Below are positions 24,081 through 32,708 of a DNA stretch of 64,000 nt, one piece after another. The first letter of the stretch is position 1; every line of letters starts with the position of its first letter. The translations under genes were made by a program, and so were the position numbers. Source of the DNA: Streptomyces lomondensis (GTDB lineage Bacteria; Actinomycetota; Actinomycetes; Streptomycetales; Streptomycetaceae); assembly GCF_014651035.1 (NCBI RefSeq), contig NZ_BMWC01000002.1:840830-904829 (forward strand), written 5' to 3'. The notes below the pieces were generated by a model. It had not been told where the DNA came from. It saw only the letters and a list, made by a program, of their open reading frames with translations, and ran no database searches.

Positions 24081-25346
24081 TCACTTCGTCCCCACCACCC
24101 GCAAAGCCCCCACCACCAGTGCCCGCGTCACCGCCACCACCTCCCGCAGCGACACCCGTTCCGCCGCGCTGTGGGCCACCTGGATGTCCCCCGGCCCGAA
24201 TTGCAGCGTCGGGATTCCGGCCCCGGCGTACAGCCGCAGGTCGCTGCCGTACGTCGCACCGCGCTCGCGCAGGGCGGGGCCGCCCGTGGTGTCGGCCCAG
24301 GCGCCCCGCAGGATGCCGGGCAGGGGGTGGCCCGGCGGGAGGCGGCCGGGGGCGAATTGGCCGCCGGGCCAGGTCACGGTCGGGGGGTGGTCGCGGAGCC
24401 AGGGGTCGGTGGCGCCGGCCTCGGCCACGCACTGCTCCAGGGCGTGGCGCGCCTCGGCCGGGTCCTCGTCGAGGCGTACGCCGAGCCGGCCCTCGGCGAC
24501 CAGCAGGTCGGGCACGCTGCTCGCCCAGTCGCCGGAGCGCACGGTGCCGACGGACAGGGCGTAGGGGATGGGGTACTCCGCCAGCAGCGGGTCGGGGTCG
24601 GTGTTGCGTACGGTCTCCAGCCGGGCCAGGGCCCGGTGCAGCGGCAGGTACGCGTCGATCGCGCTCACGCCACGCTCCCGGGAACTGGCGTGGGCGGCCC
24701 GGCCGGGGACCGTGACGCGGAACGTCAGGGCACCGGCGTTGGCGGTGATCAGCGTGCCCGCGGTGGGCTCGGCGATGACGCAGGCGTCGCCGCGGTGCCC
24801 CCGCCGGAGGGTGCCGAAGGCGCCGAGGCCGCCGTCCTCCTCGCCGACGACGAAGTGCACGGCGATCCGGCCGCGCAGCCGGATCCCGGCCGCGCGGATC
24901 GCGGCCAGCGCGGCGAGGTGCGCCGCCAGCCCGGCCTTCATGTCGCAGGCGCCGCGCCCATGGACGACGTCCCCGGTCACCCGGGGCGTGAACGGGTCGC
25001 CGTCCCAGGCGCCGAGGTCGCCGGGCGGTACGACGTCGACGTGGCCCTGGAGGATCAGGGTGGGCCCGTCGCCGCCGTCCGGTGTGGTGCCGACCAGGCC
25101 CCAGGCCTCGTCGCGGGGTGCCTCCGTGCCCGGGAAGTCCGGGTCGGCCCGCAGCGCCGGCAGGTCCATGGACCACAGGTCGGTGTCCAGGCCGAGCCGC
25201 TCCAGCCGGGCCGCCAGCAGGTGCTGGAGCTCCGACTCGGCGGGGCTGCCGGTCACGCTGGGTACGGCTATCAGCTCCCGCAGGGTGCGGGCCAGGGCCG
25301 CCTCGTCGATCTCCGCCAGGGCGGCGGCCTCCTCGTCACTCAGCAC
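24081..25346 (-). CDS. M20-family metallopeptidase (ArgE/DapE-like deacylase)
   Basis: A 421-residue amidohydrolase. The di-zinc motif is complete: H102 and D104 (QGHVDVVPPGD), D135 (RGACDMKAGLAAH), the catalytic and bridging E169/E170 (VVGEEDGG) and the late FGPGDIQVAHSAAER histidine. The dimerisation lid domain spans about 200-310. The family removes acyl or dipeptide groups from amino acid derivatives; the exact substrate is unclear. The GTG at 25346 is preferred because GGGAGG lies 9 bases before it. Confidence 0.88.
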   Translation of the reverse strand: MLSDEEAAALAEIDEAALARTLRELIAVPSVTGSPAESELQHLLAARLERLGLDTDLWSMDLPALRADPDFPGTEAPRDEAWGLVGTTPDGGDGPTLILQGHVDVVPPGDLGAWDGDPFTPRVTGDVVHGRGACDMKAGLAAHLAALAAIRAAGIRLRGRIAVHFVVGEEDGGLGAFGTLRRGHRGDACVIAEPTAGTLITANAGALTFRVTVPGRAAHASSRERGVSAIDAYLPLHRALARLETVRNTDPDPLLAEYPIPYALSVGTVRSGDWASSVPDLLVAEGRLGVRLDEDPAEARHALEQCVAEAGATDPWLRDHPPTVTWPGGQFAPGRLPPGHPLPGILRGAWADTTGGPALRERGATYGSDLRLYAGAGIPTLQFGPGDIQVAHSAAERVSLREVVAVTRALVVGALRVVGTK

Positions 25347-25419
25347 GCTGCCGGTCCTCCCCTCACCCAGGGCGCGGCGATCGCAGCCCCGCACGCATAT
25401 CTGCTCAGCCCGGCCCGTT

Positions 25420-25554
25420 CATACGCGGCGAGGCGGCCCGGATACGGCGAGGCGACCCGCATGCGGCGAGGCGACCCGGATGCGGCGAGGCGGCCCGCAT
25501 GCGGCGAGGCGACCCGGATGCGGCGAGGCGACCCGGATGCGGCGAGGCGGCCCG
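25420..25554. repeat. Tandem 19-base repeat, seven copies
   Basis: The unit is GATGCGGCGAGGCGACCCG, in copies at 25441, 25460, 25479, 25498, 25517 and 25536, preceded by a 21-base variant at 25420. Differences are limited to G/C at the first base, A/G before the CCCG, and one or two others. It fills the gap between the 3' end of the sensor kinase gene and the start of the M20 gene, both leftward. Confidence 0.95.
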
Positions 25555-25572
25555 TGTGGGCGGGTGCGGGTG

Positions 25573-26991
25573 TCAGTCGATCCCGCCGCCCACCGTGAAC
25601 CCGATCACCGACCCGCCCCCGTCCCGCCGGAACGCGAACGGCGCTCCCCCGTGCGCGAGCGCCACCTCGCGGACGATGGACAGGCCCAGGCCGGAGCCCG
25701 GCAGGGAGCGGGCGTCGGCCGCGCGGTAGAAGCGGTCGAAGACCCGGTCGAGGTCCTTCTCGGCTATGCCGGGGCCCCGGTCGAGGACCTCGACGCGGAT
25801 CACGCCGGGCCGGGCGGGCCCGGCGACGGCGATCTCGACGGGGGCCGTGCCGCCCTGGTCGAACTTCACCGCGTTCTCGACGAGGTTGGACAGCGCCCGG
25901 GTCAGCATCCCGGGCCGGCCGTCGGTCGTGGTGTCGCCGCTCGCACGCAGCACGATCCGCCGGCCGCTGCGGCGCCGGGCGAGGCCCGCCACCTCCTCCG
26001 CGATGTCGGCCAGATCCACCCGCTGCGGCGGTTCCGTGTCGGACTGCCCGGCCGCGAGGTCGACCAGCTCGTTGACCAGGTCGGTCAGTTCCCGGGCCTC
26101 CTGGCCCAGGTCGGCGACGAGTTCCTCCCGGGTCTCCGGCGGCAGTTCGTCGATCCGGCGGAGCAGGGAGATGTTCGTCCGCAGCGAGGTCAGCGGCGTA
26201 CGCAGCTCGTGGCCCGCGTCCTGGACCAGGCGGCGCTGGTCCTCCTCGGACTGGGCGAGCCGGCCCAGCATGCGGTCGAAGGCCCGCCCGAGCCGGCCCA
26301 CCTCGTCGTGGCCGGCGACCGGCACCTGGATGCCGAGGCGGCGGGTGCGGGCGACGTCCTCGGCGGCGTCCGTGAGCACGACCAGGCGGCGCGTGATCCG
26401 CCGGGCCAGCCACCAGCCGAACAGCCCGGCGCCGATCACCACGGCGGCCATCAGGAGGAGCGTGCGCTGCTGGAGCGCCCGCAGCAGGTCCTCGACGTCG
26501 CTGAACTCCTGCGCGACCTGCACCGCGCCCCGGCCGCCGCCGAGGGAGACGGTCGCGACGCGGTAGACGTCGTCGCCCACGTCGACGTCCCGGTGCTGGA
26601 CCACCCGCCCGGAGACGGCCGCGGCGGCGATCCGCACGTCGGCGCCGGTGACCGGCAGCCCCGGACGGCCCGGGTCGACGACATGCCCGTCCGGGCCGAG
26701 CACCTGCACATCCGTCCGCGCGGGCCGCACCAGGTCGTGGCCCGGCGCGGCGGACGAGAAGTCGCCGGGCGTCATCCGGTTCTGGCTGACCTCGTCCCGC
26801 AGGTCCTGCACGACCTCGTCGAACACCGTCTGCTGGTCCACCCGCACCAGCCGGGCCGCCGCGCTGTAGGACAGGATGCCGACCAGGATCGTCACGGCCG
26901 CCGTCACCGCCGCGAACGACACCGCGAACGTGGTGCGCAGCGAGACCAGTCCCGGCCGCCGCCCGGCCAGCAGCCGGCGGAGGCGGCCCAC
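25573..26991 (-). CDS. Two-component sensor histidine kinase
   Basis: A 472-residue membrane kinase. Transmembrane helices lie at about 21-42 and 178-197 with an extracellular sensor domain between, then HAMP, a HisKA domain with the phosphorylated H261 (QDAGHELRTPLTSL), and the ATPase boxes NLVENAVKF, DRGPGI and GSGLGLSIV. It resembles the MprB/CseC class. Its GTG directly abuts the stop of the regulator gene, so the two are co-translated. The signal sensed is unknown. Confidence 0.92.
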   Translation of the reverse strand: MGRLRRLLAGRRPGLVSLRTTFAVSFAAVTAAVTILVGILSYSAAARLVRVDQQTVFDEVVQDLRDEVSQNRMTPGDFSSAAPGHDLVRPARTDVQVLGPDGHVVDPGRPGLPVTGADVRIAAAAVSGRVVQHRDVDVGDDVYRVATVSLGGGRGAVQVAQEFSDVEDLLRALQQRTLLLMAAVVIGAGLFGWWLARRITRRLVVLTDAAEDVARTRRLGIQVPVAGHDEVGRLGRAFDRMLGRLAQSEEDQRRLVQDAGHELRTPLTSLRTNISLLRRIDELPPETREELVADLGQEARELTDLVNELVDLAAGQSDTEPPQRVDLADIAEEVAGLARRRSGRRIVLRASGDTTTDGRPGMLTRALSNLVENAVKFDQGGTAPVEIAVAGPARPGVIRVEVLDRGPGIAEKDLDRVFDRFYRAADARSLPGSGLGLSIVREVALAHGGAPFAFRRDGGGSVIGFTVGGGID

Positions 26992-27714
26992 TCAGTCCTC
27001 CCGCAGCACGTAACCCACGCCGCGCACCGTGTGGATCAGCTGCGCAGCGCCCGGCTCGTCGAGCTTGCGGCGCAGGTAGCCGACGTAGACGGCGAGGTTC
27101 TTCGAGCCGGGCCCGAAGTCGTAGCCCCAGATGCGGTCGTAGATCGTCGAGTGGTCCAGGACGATGCCCGTGTTGCGGACCAGCAGCTCCAGCAGCTCGA
27201 ACTCGGTGCGGGTCAGCTCCAGCTCGCGGGCGCCCCGCCAGGCCCGGCGGGCCTGCGGGTCCATGCGGATGCCGGCCGCCTCGATGAACCGCTCGAGGAC
27301 CGGCCTGGGCGCCTCGGCGGGCGCGGTCGCGCTCCCGACGCCGACCGGGCTGGTGCGGCGCAGCAGGGCGCGCAGCCGGGCGAAGACCTCCTCCACGTCG
27401 AAGGGCTTCACCACGTAGTCGTCGGCGCCGGCGTCCAGGCCGGCGATCCGGTCGGCGGTCTCCACGAGGGCCGTCAGCATCAGGATCGGCGTCCGGTTGC
27501 CCTCGGCGCGCAGCACGCGGCACACCTGGAGGCCGTCGATGCCGGGCATCATCACGTCCAAGACGAGGACGTCCGGACGGTTGCGGTGGGCCTGCGCCAG
27601 CGCCTCGACCCCGTCGGCGACCGCCATGACCTGGTAGCCCTCCAGGGTCAGGGCGCGCTCCAGGGCGTTGCGGATGGCGCGGTCGTCTTCGGCGAGCAGC
27701 ACTGTTTGGGGCAC
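26992..27714 (-). CDS. OmpR-family response regulator
   Basis: A 240-residue regulator. The receiver domain has the acidic pair near D10/D11, phosphoacceptor D53 (VLVLDVMMPGIDG), T/S switch (LMLTA) and lysine (VVKPFD). A linker of about 35 Ala/Pro-rich residues leads to a winged-helix domain (LTRTEFELLELLVRN, SKNLAVYVGYLRRKL, IHTVRGVGYVLRED). I chose the GTG at 27714 (VPQTVLLAEDD); an upstream ATG would add 29 residues not typical of the family. Paired with the kinase downstream. Confidence 0.93.
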   Translation of the reverse strand: MPQTVLLAEDDRAIRNALERALTLEGYQVMAVADGVEALAQAHRNRPDVLVLDVMMPGIDGLQVCRVLRAEGNRTPILMLTALVETADRIAGLDAGADDYVVKPFDVEEVFARLRALLRRTSPVGVGSATAPAEAPRPVLERFIEAAGIRMDPQARRAWRGARELELTRTEFELLELLVRNTGIVLDHSTIYDRIWGYDFGPGSKNLAVYVGYLRRKLDEPGAAQLIHTVRGVGYVLRED

Positions 27715-27831
27715 GCGTCCAGTGTGCCCCGCCGCCGGGTTTCCGGGACCGGATGAGCTGCACCGGAGCGTCCTTCTTACTGGCCTCTCACCAGGGGTCA
27801 CGCAACCCCAGGCCGGGTGCCTACCGTCCTC

Positions 27832-28908
27832 TCACCCTCGGGCCCGCGCGAGCCGGGAGGCGTGCGTCGGCGCGTCCGGCACGTCCGCCGGGCGGCCGAC
27901 GGCGAACTCCTTGCGCAGCACCGGTACGACCTCCTCGCCGAGCAGGTCGATCTGCTCCAGCACGGTCTTCAGCGGCAGCCCGGCGTGGTCGACCAGGAAC
28001 AGCTGCCGCTGGTAGTCGCCGGCGTACTCGCGGAAGGCCAGCGTCTTCTCGATGACCTGCTGCGGGGAGCCGACGGTCAGCGGCGTCTGGTCCATGAAGT
28101 CCTCCAGCGACGGCCCGTGCCCGTACACCGGGGCGACGTCGAAGTAGGGCCGGAACTCGCGCACCGCGTCCTGCGCGTTCTTCCGCATGAACACATGCCC
28201 GCCGAGCCCGACGATCGCCTGCTCGGGCGTGCCGTGCCCGTAGTGCGCGTACCGCTCCCGGTACAGCTCGACCATGCGCCGGGTGTGGTCGGCCGGCCAG
28301 AAGATGTTGTTGTGGAAGAAGCCGTCGCCGTAGTACGCGGCCTGCTCGGCGATCTCCGGCGAGCGGATCGACCCGTGCCAGACGAACGGCGGTACGCCGT
28401 CCAGGGGGCGGGGCGTGGCGGTGAAGCCCTGCAAGGGTGTGCGGAACTTGCCCTCCCAGTCGACGACGTCCTCGCGCCACAGCCGGTGCAGCAGGGCGTA
28501 GTTCTCGATCGCGAGCGGGATGCCCTGCCGGATGTCCTGCCCGAACCAGGGGTAGACCGGGGCGGTGTTCCCACGGCCCAGCATCAGATCCACCCGGCCG
28601 TCGGCCAGGTGCTGGAGCATCGCGAAGTCCTCGGCGATCTTCACCGGGTCGTTGGTGGTGATGAGGGTGGTGGCCGTGGAGAGGATCAGCCGCTCGGTGC
28701 GGGCGGCGACGTAGCCGAGCATGGTCGTCGGCGACGAGGGCACGAACGGCGGGTTGTGGTGCTCACCGGTCGCGAAGACGTCGAGCCCGGCCTCCTCGGC
28801 CTTCAGCGCGATCGCGACCATGGCCTTGATCCGCTCGCGCTCGGTCGGTGTCCGGCCAGTGGTGGGGTCGGGCGTGACGTCGCCGACGCTGAAGATCCCG
28901 AACTGCAT
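27832..28908 (-). CDS. LLM-class flavin-dependent oxidoreductase
   Basis: A 358-residue luciferase-like TIM-barrel protein: FGIFSVGDVTPDPTTG start, EAGLDVFATGEHHNPPF (the conserved EHH), STATTLITTNDPVKIAEDFA, LMLGRGNTAPVYPWFG and later VVEKTLAFREY. Members use FMNH2 or F420 on varied substrates; the substrate cannot be assigned here. The start is supported by GGAGGG 6 bases upstream. A small inverted repeat lies just upstream at 28925-28943. Confidence 0.9.
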   Translation of the reverse strand: MQFGIFSVGDVTPDPTTGRTPTERERIKAMVAIALKAEEAGLDVFATGEHHNPPFVPSSPTTMLGYVAARTERLILSTATTLITTNDPVKIAEDFAMLQHLADGRVDLMLGRGNTAPVYPWFGQDIRQGIPLAIENYALLHRLWREDVVDWEGKFRTPLQGFTATPRPLDGVPPFVWHGSIRSPEIAEQAAYYGDGFFHNNIFWPADHTRRMVELYRERYAHYGHGTPEQAIVGLGGHVFMRKNAQDAVREFRPYFDVAPVYGHGPSLEDFMDQTPLTVGSPQQVIEKTLAFREYAGDYQRQLFLVDHAGLPLKTVLEQIDLLGEEVVPVLRKEFAVGRPADVPDAPTHASRLARARG

Positions 28909-28924
28909 GCTCGCTCACCCTCCA

Positions 28925-28943
28925 GGTTGTTTACTCTTCAACC
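28925..28943 (-). promoter_or_regulatory. Inverted repeat upstream of the LLM oxidoreductase
   Basis: GGTTG (28925-28929) and CAACC (28939-28943) flank TTTACTCTT, in an unusually A/T-rich patch between two leftward genes. It lies 17-35 bases before the ATG at 28908 and could be a repressor site. No regulator gene adjoins it. Confidence 0.35.
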
Positions 28944-28975
28944 ATACAGTGGAGTGGTGTCCGGAGCACTGCACC

Positions 28976-29491
28976 TCAGAAGTGGTACGGGTCCCCGGTG
29001 TCCAGGACGAGTACCCGCTGCCGGTCGTTCCCCCGGTGACGGTCCACCGCCCCGCCGCCCCACACCGTCTCCAGCTCCACCACCACCTCCGACGGCGCAC
29101 CCAGCACCCGCACCCGCAGGGCGATCCGCTCCCCCGCCCCGTCCGCCGGCAGCGCCCCCGTCCGGCACAGCACCACCTGCCGCCCCGACCGCGCACACCC
29201 CTCCGGCAGCTCCTGCCGGTCGGTCAGCGGCGCGGACCACCGCAGCCGCACGGTCGCGTCCGCGACGGGGGCCGGGCCGTGGTTGCGCGGCGTGAACGCC
29301 AGATCGACGAGCCCGGCGGACATGACGGCGAACCCGTGATAGGCGAGATCGGCCTCGGGCGCGGCACCGCCGACCGCGGCGGCGCGGCCGCCCTCGGACC
29401 CCACCGCCCCTGCCTCCGCAGGCACCCCCGCCCCCACCAGCAGCCCCACCACGACCGCGCCCCACACCACACCGATCCGCACTCTCCCCAT
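28976..29491 (-). CDS. Secreted hypothetical protein with an immunoglobulin-like domain
   Basis: A 171-residue exported protein: signal peptide [22 protein letters not shown] with a likely cut after AEA, a short Gly/Ala linker, then a beta-rich domain ([33 protein letters not shown]). Two cysteines (EGCARS, VVLCRT) may form a disulfide. It resembles small CARDB/DUF11-type surface domains, without further clue to function. ATG at 29491 is chosen because GAGGAG lies 8 bases upstream. Confidence 0.7.
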   Translation of the reverse strand: MGRVRIGVVWGAVVVGLLVGAGVPAEAGAVGSEGGRAAAVGGAAPEADLAYHGFAVMSAGLVDLAFTPRNHGPAPVADATVRLRWSAPLTDRQELPEGCARSGRQVVLCRTGALPADGAGERIALRVRVLGAPSEVVVELETVWGGGAVDRHRGNDRQRVLVLDTGDPYHF

Positions 29492-29643
29492 ACCGCCCAC
29501 TCCTCAGCCGCCGGGACACCCGCGCACTCGTATGCGCACTGGCACTCGCACTGCGATGTATCCCACGCGGAGCACCCCGCAGGCGCCGTCCATCAGGTGA
29601 CACCGCGCCCTCGGCGCCCCACCCCGCATGCCAAGCTGCCCGC

Positions 29644-29979
29644 ATGTCGATCCTGCGTTCCGCCGCCCTCTTCGTCCTCGCCGCGCTCCTGGAGATCGGC
29701 GGCGCGTGGCTGGTCTGGCAGGGCGTGCGCGAGCACAAGGGCTGGCTCTGGGCCACCGGCGGCGTCCTCGCGCTCGGCGCCTACGGCTTCGTCGCGACGT
29801 TCCAGCCCGACGCCCACTTCGGCCGCGTCCTCGCCGCATACGGCGGCATCTTCGTCGCCGGCTCGATCCTGTGGGGCGTGGTCGCGGACGGCTACCGCCC
29901 GGACCGCTGGGACATCACGGGCGCACTGATCTGCCTCGCGGGCATGGCGGTCATCATGTACGCCCCGCGAGGAAACTGA
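29644..29979 (+). CDS. YnfA/UPF0060 family membrane protein
   Basis: A 111-residue protein with four transmembrane helices and the family signature [21 protein letters not shown], then [29 protein letters not shown]. YnfA proteins are distant relatives of small multidrug transporters; transport function here is inferred. It lies alone, convergent with the gene at 29999. Confidence 0.92.
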   Translation: MSILRSAALFVLAALLEIGGAWLVWQGVREHKGWLWATGGVLALGAYGFVATFQPDAHFGRVLAAYGGIFVAGSILWGVVADGYRPDRWDITGALICLAGMAVIMYAPRGN

Positions 29980-29998
29980 CCGGCCCCCCTCAGGAACC

Positions 29999-30433
29999 TC
30001 AGAACGGCTCGTCGGGCAACAGCCCCAACTGCCCGAGGAAGTCCATCTCGTCGAAGTACAGCCGGTAGTCCACGATCCGCCCGTCCCGCACGGTGGCGAT
30101 GTCCACCCCGCGGATCCTGATCTCCTTCTGCGTCGGCGGCAGCGTCTCGCCGTTCGGCAGCTCCAGCGGCCCGGTGTTGCGCCCGCTGAAGATCCCCTCG
30201 TCGATGGCCGTGTCACCGATCTCGTAGGAGTGCAGCGGCTGGAACGTCGCCTCGGGGACCGCCTCCTTCATCGTCCGCCAGTACTCGACGATGTTGTCGC
30301 GCCCGCGCAGCTCGCCCTCGTCGGGGGTGAAGGCGACCGCGTCCTCGGCGTACAACTCGGCGACGGTGTTCAGATCGGCGTGCGTGGTGACCGCGTCCGT
30401 GAGCCGGTCCATGACCTCACGTGCCTCGCCCAT
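29999..30433 (-). CDS. NTF2-like (SnoaL) family protein
   Basis: A 144-residue protein with the NTF2-like pattern: a helical start (EVMDRLTDAVTTHADLNTVAELYAEDAVAFTPDEGELRG in part), then beta strands (IVEYWRTMKEAVPEATF, GRIVDYRLYFDEMDFLGQLG). Such folds serve as small hydrolases, cyclases or binding proteins. No clear catalytic set is visible. GGAGGTG precedes the ATG at 30433. Confidence 0.8.
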   Translation of the reverse strand: MGEAREVMDRLTDAVTTHADLNTVAELYAEDAVAFTPDEGELRGRDNIVEYWRTMKEAVPEATFQPLHSYEIGDTAIDEGIFSGRNTGPLELPNGETLPPTQKEIRIRGVDIATVRDGRIVDYRLYFDEMDFLGQLGLLPDEPF

Positions 30434-30553
30434 GATCCACCTCCAGGGAAACAGGGGATCACCCGCCCTCATTCTCCCACCGTGGGGCCCACCTATCCTG
30501 GCGGGAAGCGCTGCCACCCAAGTCGGCCCGCACACCACGCCCGAGGAGCTCCC

Positions 30554-31330
30554 ATGGCCACCGCCGCCCCGTCCGCAGCCTCCCGCATCGCCGTCGTCAC
30601 GGGTGCGAGCAGCGGAATCGGCGCCGCCACGGCCCGACAGCTCGCCGCGGCCGGCTACCGCGTCGTCCTCACCGCCCGCCGCAAGGACCGCATCGAGGCG
30701 CTGGCGGAGGAGATCAACGCGGCGGGCCACCAGGCCACGGCGTACGCCCTCGACGTCACCGACCGCGCGGCGGTCGACGAGTTCGCGACGGCCTTCCGGA
30801 CGATCGGGGTGCTGGTGAACAACGCGGGCGGCGCGCTCGGCGCCGACCCGGTCGCGACCGGCGACCCGGCGGACTGGCGGCAGATGTACGAGACGAACGT
30901 CATCGGCACGCTCAACCTCACCCAGGCCCTGCTGCCCAAGCTGATCGCGAGCGGCGACGGCACGGTCGTGGTCGTCTCCTCCACCGCGGGCCACGGCACC
31001 TACGAGGGCGGCGCGGGCTACGTCGCCGCCAAGCACGGCGCCCACGTCCTCGCCGAGACCCTCCGCCTGGAGATCGTCGGACAGCCGGTCCGCGTCATCG
31101 AGATCGCCCCCGGCATGGTCAAGACGGACGAGTTCGCCCTGACCCGCTTCGACGGCGACGAGGAGAAGGCGGCCAAGGTCTACGAGGGCGTCGCCGAACC
31201 CCTCACCGCCGACGACGTCGCCGACACGATCACCTGGGCGGTCACCCGCCCCGCCCACGTCAACGTAGACCTCCTGCTCCTCCGCCCCCGCGCCCAGGCG
31301 TCGAACACGAAGGTGCACCGGGAGGCGTGA
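30554..31330 (+). CDS. Short-chain dehydrogenase/reductase
   Basis: A 258-residue classical SDR. The NAD(P)-binding motif TGASSGIGAATARQLA, NNAG, and the catalytic Ser (VVSSTAGHG) and YxxxK (YVAAK) are all present; ARRKDR after the second strand suggests NADPH. The sequence resembles the YdfG serine/3-hydroxy acid dehydrogenase group. GAGGAG lies 8 bases before the ATG. It converges on the rtcB gene. Confidence 0.9.
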   Translation: MATAAPSAASRIAVVTGASSGIGAATARQLAAAGYRVVLTARRKDRIEALAEEINAAGHQATAYALDVTDRAAVDEFATAFRTIGVLVNNAGGALGADPVATGDPADWRQMYETNVIGTLNLTQALLPKLIASGDGTVVVVSSTAGHGTYEGGAGYVAAKHGAHVLAETLRLEIVGQPVRVIEIAPGMVKTDEFALTRFDGDEEKAAKVYEGVAEPLTADDVADTITWAVTRPAHVNVDLLLLRPRAQASNTKVHREA

Positions 31331-31343
31331 GGCCCCCCGGTCA

Positions 31344-32537
31344 TCAGCCCTTCACGCAGACGACCTGCTTGAGCTTCGCCACGACCTCCACCAGATCGCG
31401 CTGCTGGTCGATGACCTGCTCGATCGGCTTGTAGGCCCCGGGGATCTCGTCCACGACGCCGGAGTCCTTGCGGCACTCCACACCCCGGGTCTGCTCCTCC
31501 AGGTCCTTCGTCGAGAACCGGCGCTTGGCCGCGTTGCGGCTCATGCGCCGGCCCGCGCCGTGCGACGCGGAGTTGAAGGACTTGTCGTTGCCGAGGCCCT
31601 TCACGATGTACGAACCCGTGCCCATGGAGCCGGGGATGATTCCGTAGTCGCCGGAACCCGCCCGGATCGCGCCCTTGCGGGTCACGAGCAGGTCCATGCC
31701 CTCGTACCGCTCCTCCGCGACGTAGTTGTGGTGGCAGGAGATCTCCGGCTCGAACGTCGGCTTGGCCTTCTTGAACTCCTTGCGGACCACGTCCTTCAGG
31801 AGCGCCATCATGATCGAGCGGTTGTACTTCGCGTACTCCTGCGCCCAGAACAGGTCGTTGCGGTACGCCGCCATCTGCGGGGTGTCCGCGACGAAGACCG
31901 CGAGGTCGCGGTCGACCAGCCCCTGGTTGTGCGGGAGCTTCTGGGCCACGCCGATGTGGTGCTCGGCCAGTTCCTTGCCGATGTTCCGGGAACCGGAGTG
32001 CAGCATCAACCAGACAGAGCCGGTCGTGTCCGTGCACACTTCGACAAAATGATTTCCGGATCCGAGCGTTCCCATCTGCTTGGTGGCACGTTCCTGACGG
32101 AATTTGACCGCTTCCGCAACCCCGCCGAACCGCCCCCAAAAGTCGTCCCACCCAGCCGTACCGAACCCGTGCAGCCGCCCCGGATCCACGGGATCGTCAT
32201 GCATCCCTCGCCCCACCGGAATGACCTGCTCGATCCTCGACCGCAGCCGCGACAGATCCCCGGGCAGGTCGTTCGCCGTCAGGGACGTCCTCACCGCCGA
32301 CATCCCGCAGCCGATGTCGACGCCCACCGCCGCCGGGCACACCGCGCCCTGCATCGCGATGACCGAGCCGACCGTCGCGCCCTTGCCGTAGTGGACGTCG
32401 GGCATGACGGCCAGGCCCTTGATCCACGGCAGCGTCGCGACGTTCCGGAGCTGCTGGAGCGCCGAGTCCTCGACCGTCGCCGGGTCGGTCCACATCCGGA
32501 TCGGTACCTTCGCGCCAGGCATTTCTACATAAGACAT
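31344..32537 (-). CDS. rtcB: RtcB family RNA-splicing ligase
   Basis: A 397-residue RtcB. It joins 2',3'-cyclic phosphate (or 3'-phosphate) and 5'-hydroxyl RNA ends using GTP and manganese. The metal and GMP-binding residues are present: GVDIGCGMSA, LGSGNHFVEV, CHHNYVAEER, and the guanylylated histidine in SASHGAGRRMSR. I chose the ATG at 32537 (GAGG lies just upstream). No archease gene or other RNA repair partner lies nearby, and it is divergent from a lipoprotein gene. Confidence 0.94.
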   Translation of the reverse strand: MSYVEMPGAKVPIRMWTDPATVEDSALQQLRNVATLPWIKGLAVMPDVHYGKGATVGSVIAMQGAVCPAAVGVDIGCGMSAVRTSLTANDLPGDLSRLRSRIEQVIPVGRGMHDDPVDPGRLHGFGTAGWDDFWGRFGGVAEAVKFRQERATKQMGTLGSGNHFVEVCTDTTGSVWLMLHSGSRNIGKELAEHHIGVAQKLPHNQGLVDRDLAVFVADTPQMAAYRNDLFWAQEYAKYNRSIMMALLKDVVRKEFKKAKPTFEPEISCHHNYVAEERYEGMDLLVTRKGAIRAGSGDYGIIPGSMGTGSYIVKGLGNDKSFNSASHGAGRRMSRNAAKRRFSTKDLEEQTRGVECRKDSGVVDEIPGAYKPIEQVIDQQRDLVEVVAKLKQVVCVKG

Positions 32538-32643
32538 AGCGTCCTCAATCCCCCGTAAACGAACAGAAGTCCTCAAGAGCACTTACCGGAGCCAACGTCG
32601 ACGAAAAGGAAATCGGACCGGCGTCCACGGCTGTGCGTGCGAT

Positions 32644-32654
32644 ACACATTGTGT
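32644..32654. promoter_or_regulatory. Small palindrome between rtcB and the lipoprotein gene
   Basis: ACACATTGTGT is a perfect 11-base dyad in the 170-base divergent region. It could be an operator for either gene or chance. Confidence 0.25.
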
Positions 32655-32708
32655 TCATCGGCCGCCCCGCGGCGGCAAGCCAATATCCGCGTCGAGAGGA
32701 GCCACCAC

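Noticed and set aside
24568..27756. Open frame of over 1000 codons on the + strand opposite the kinase and regulator genes
   Set aside because: Antisense shadow with His/Arg/Val-rich composition and no domain; the minus-strand genes have clear families.
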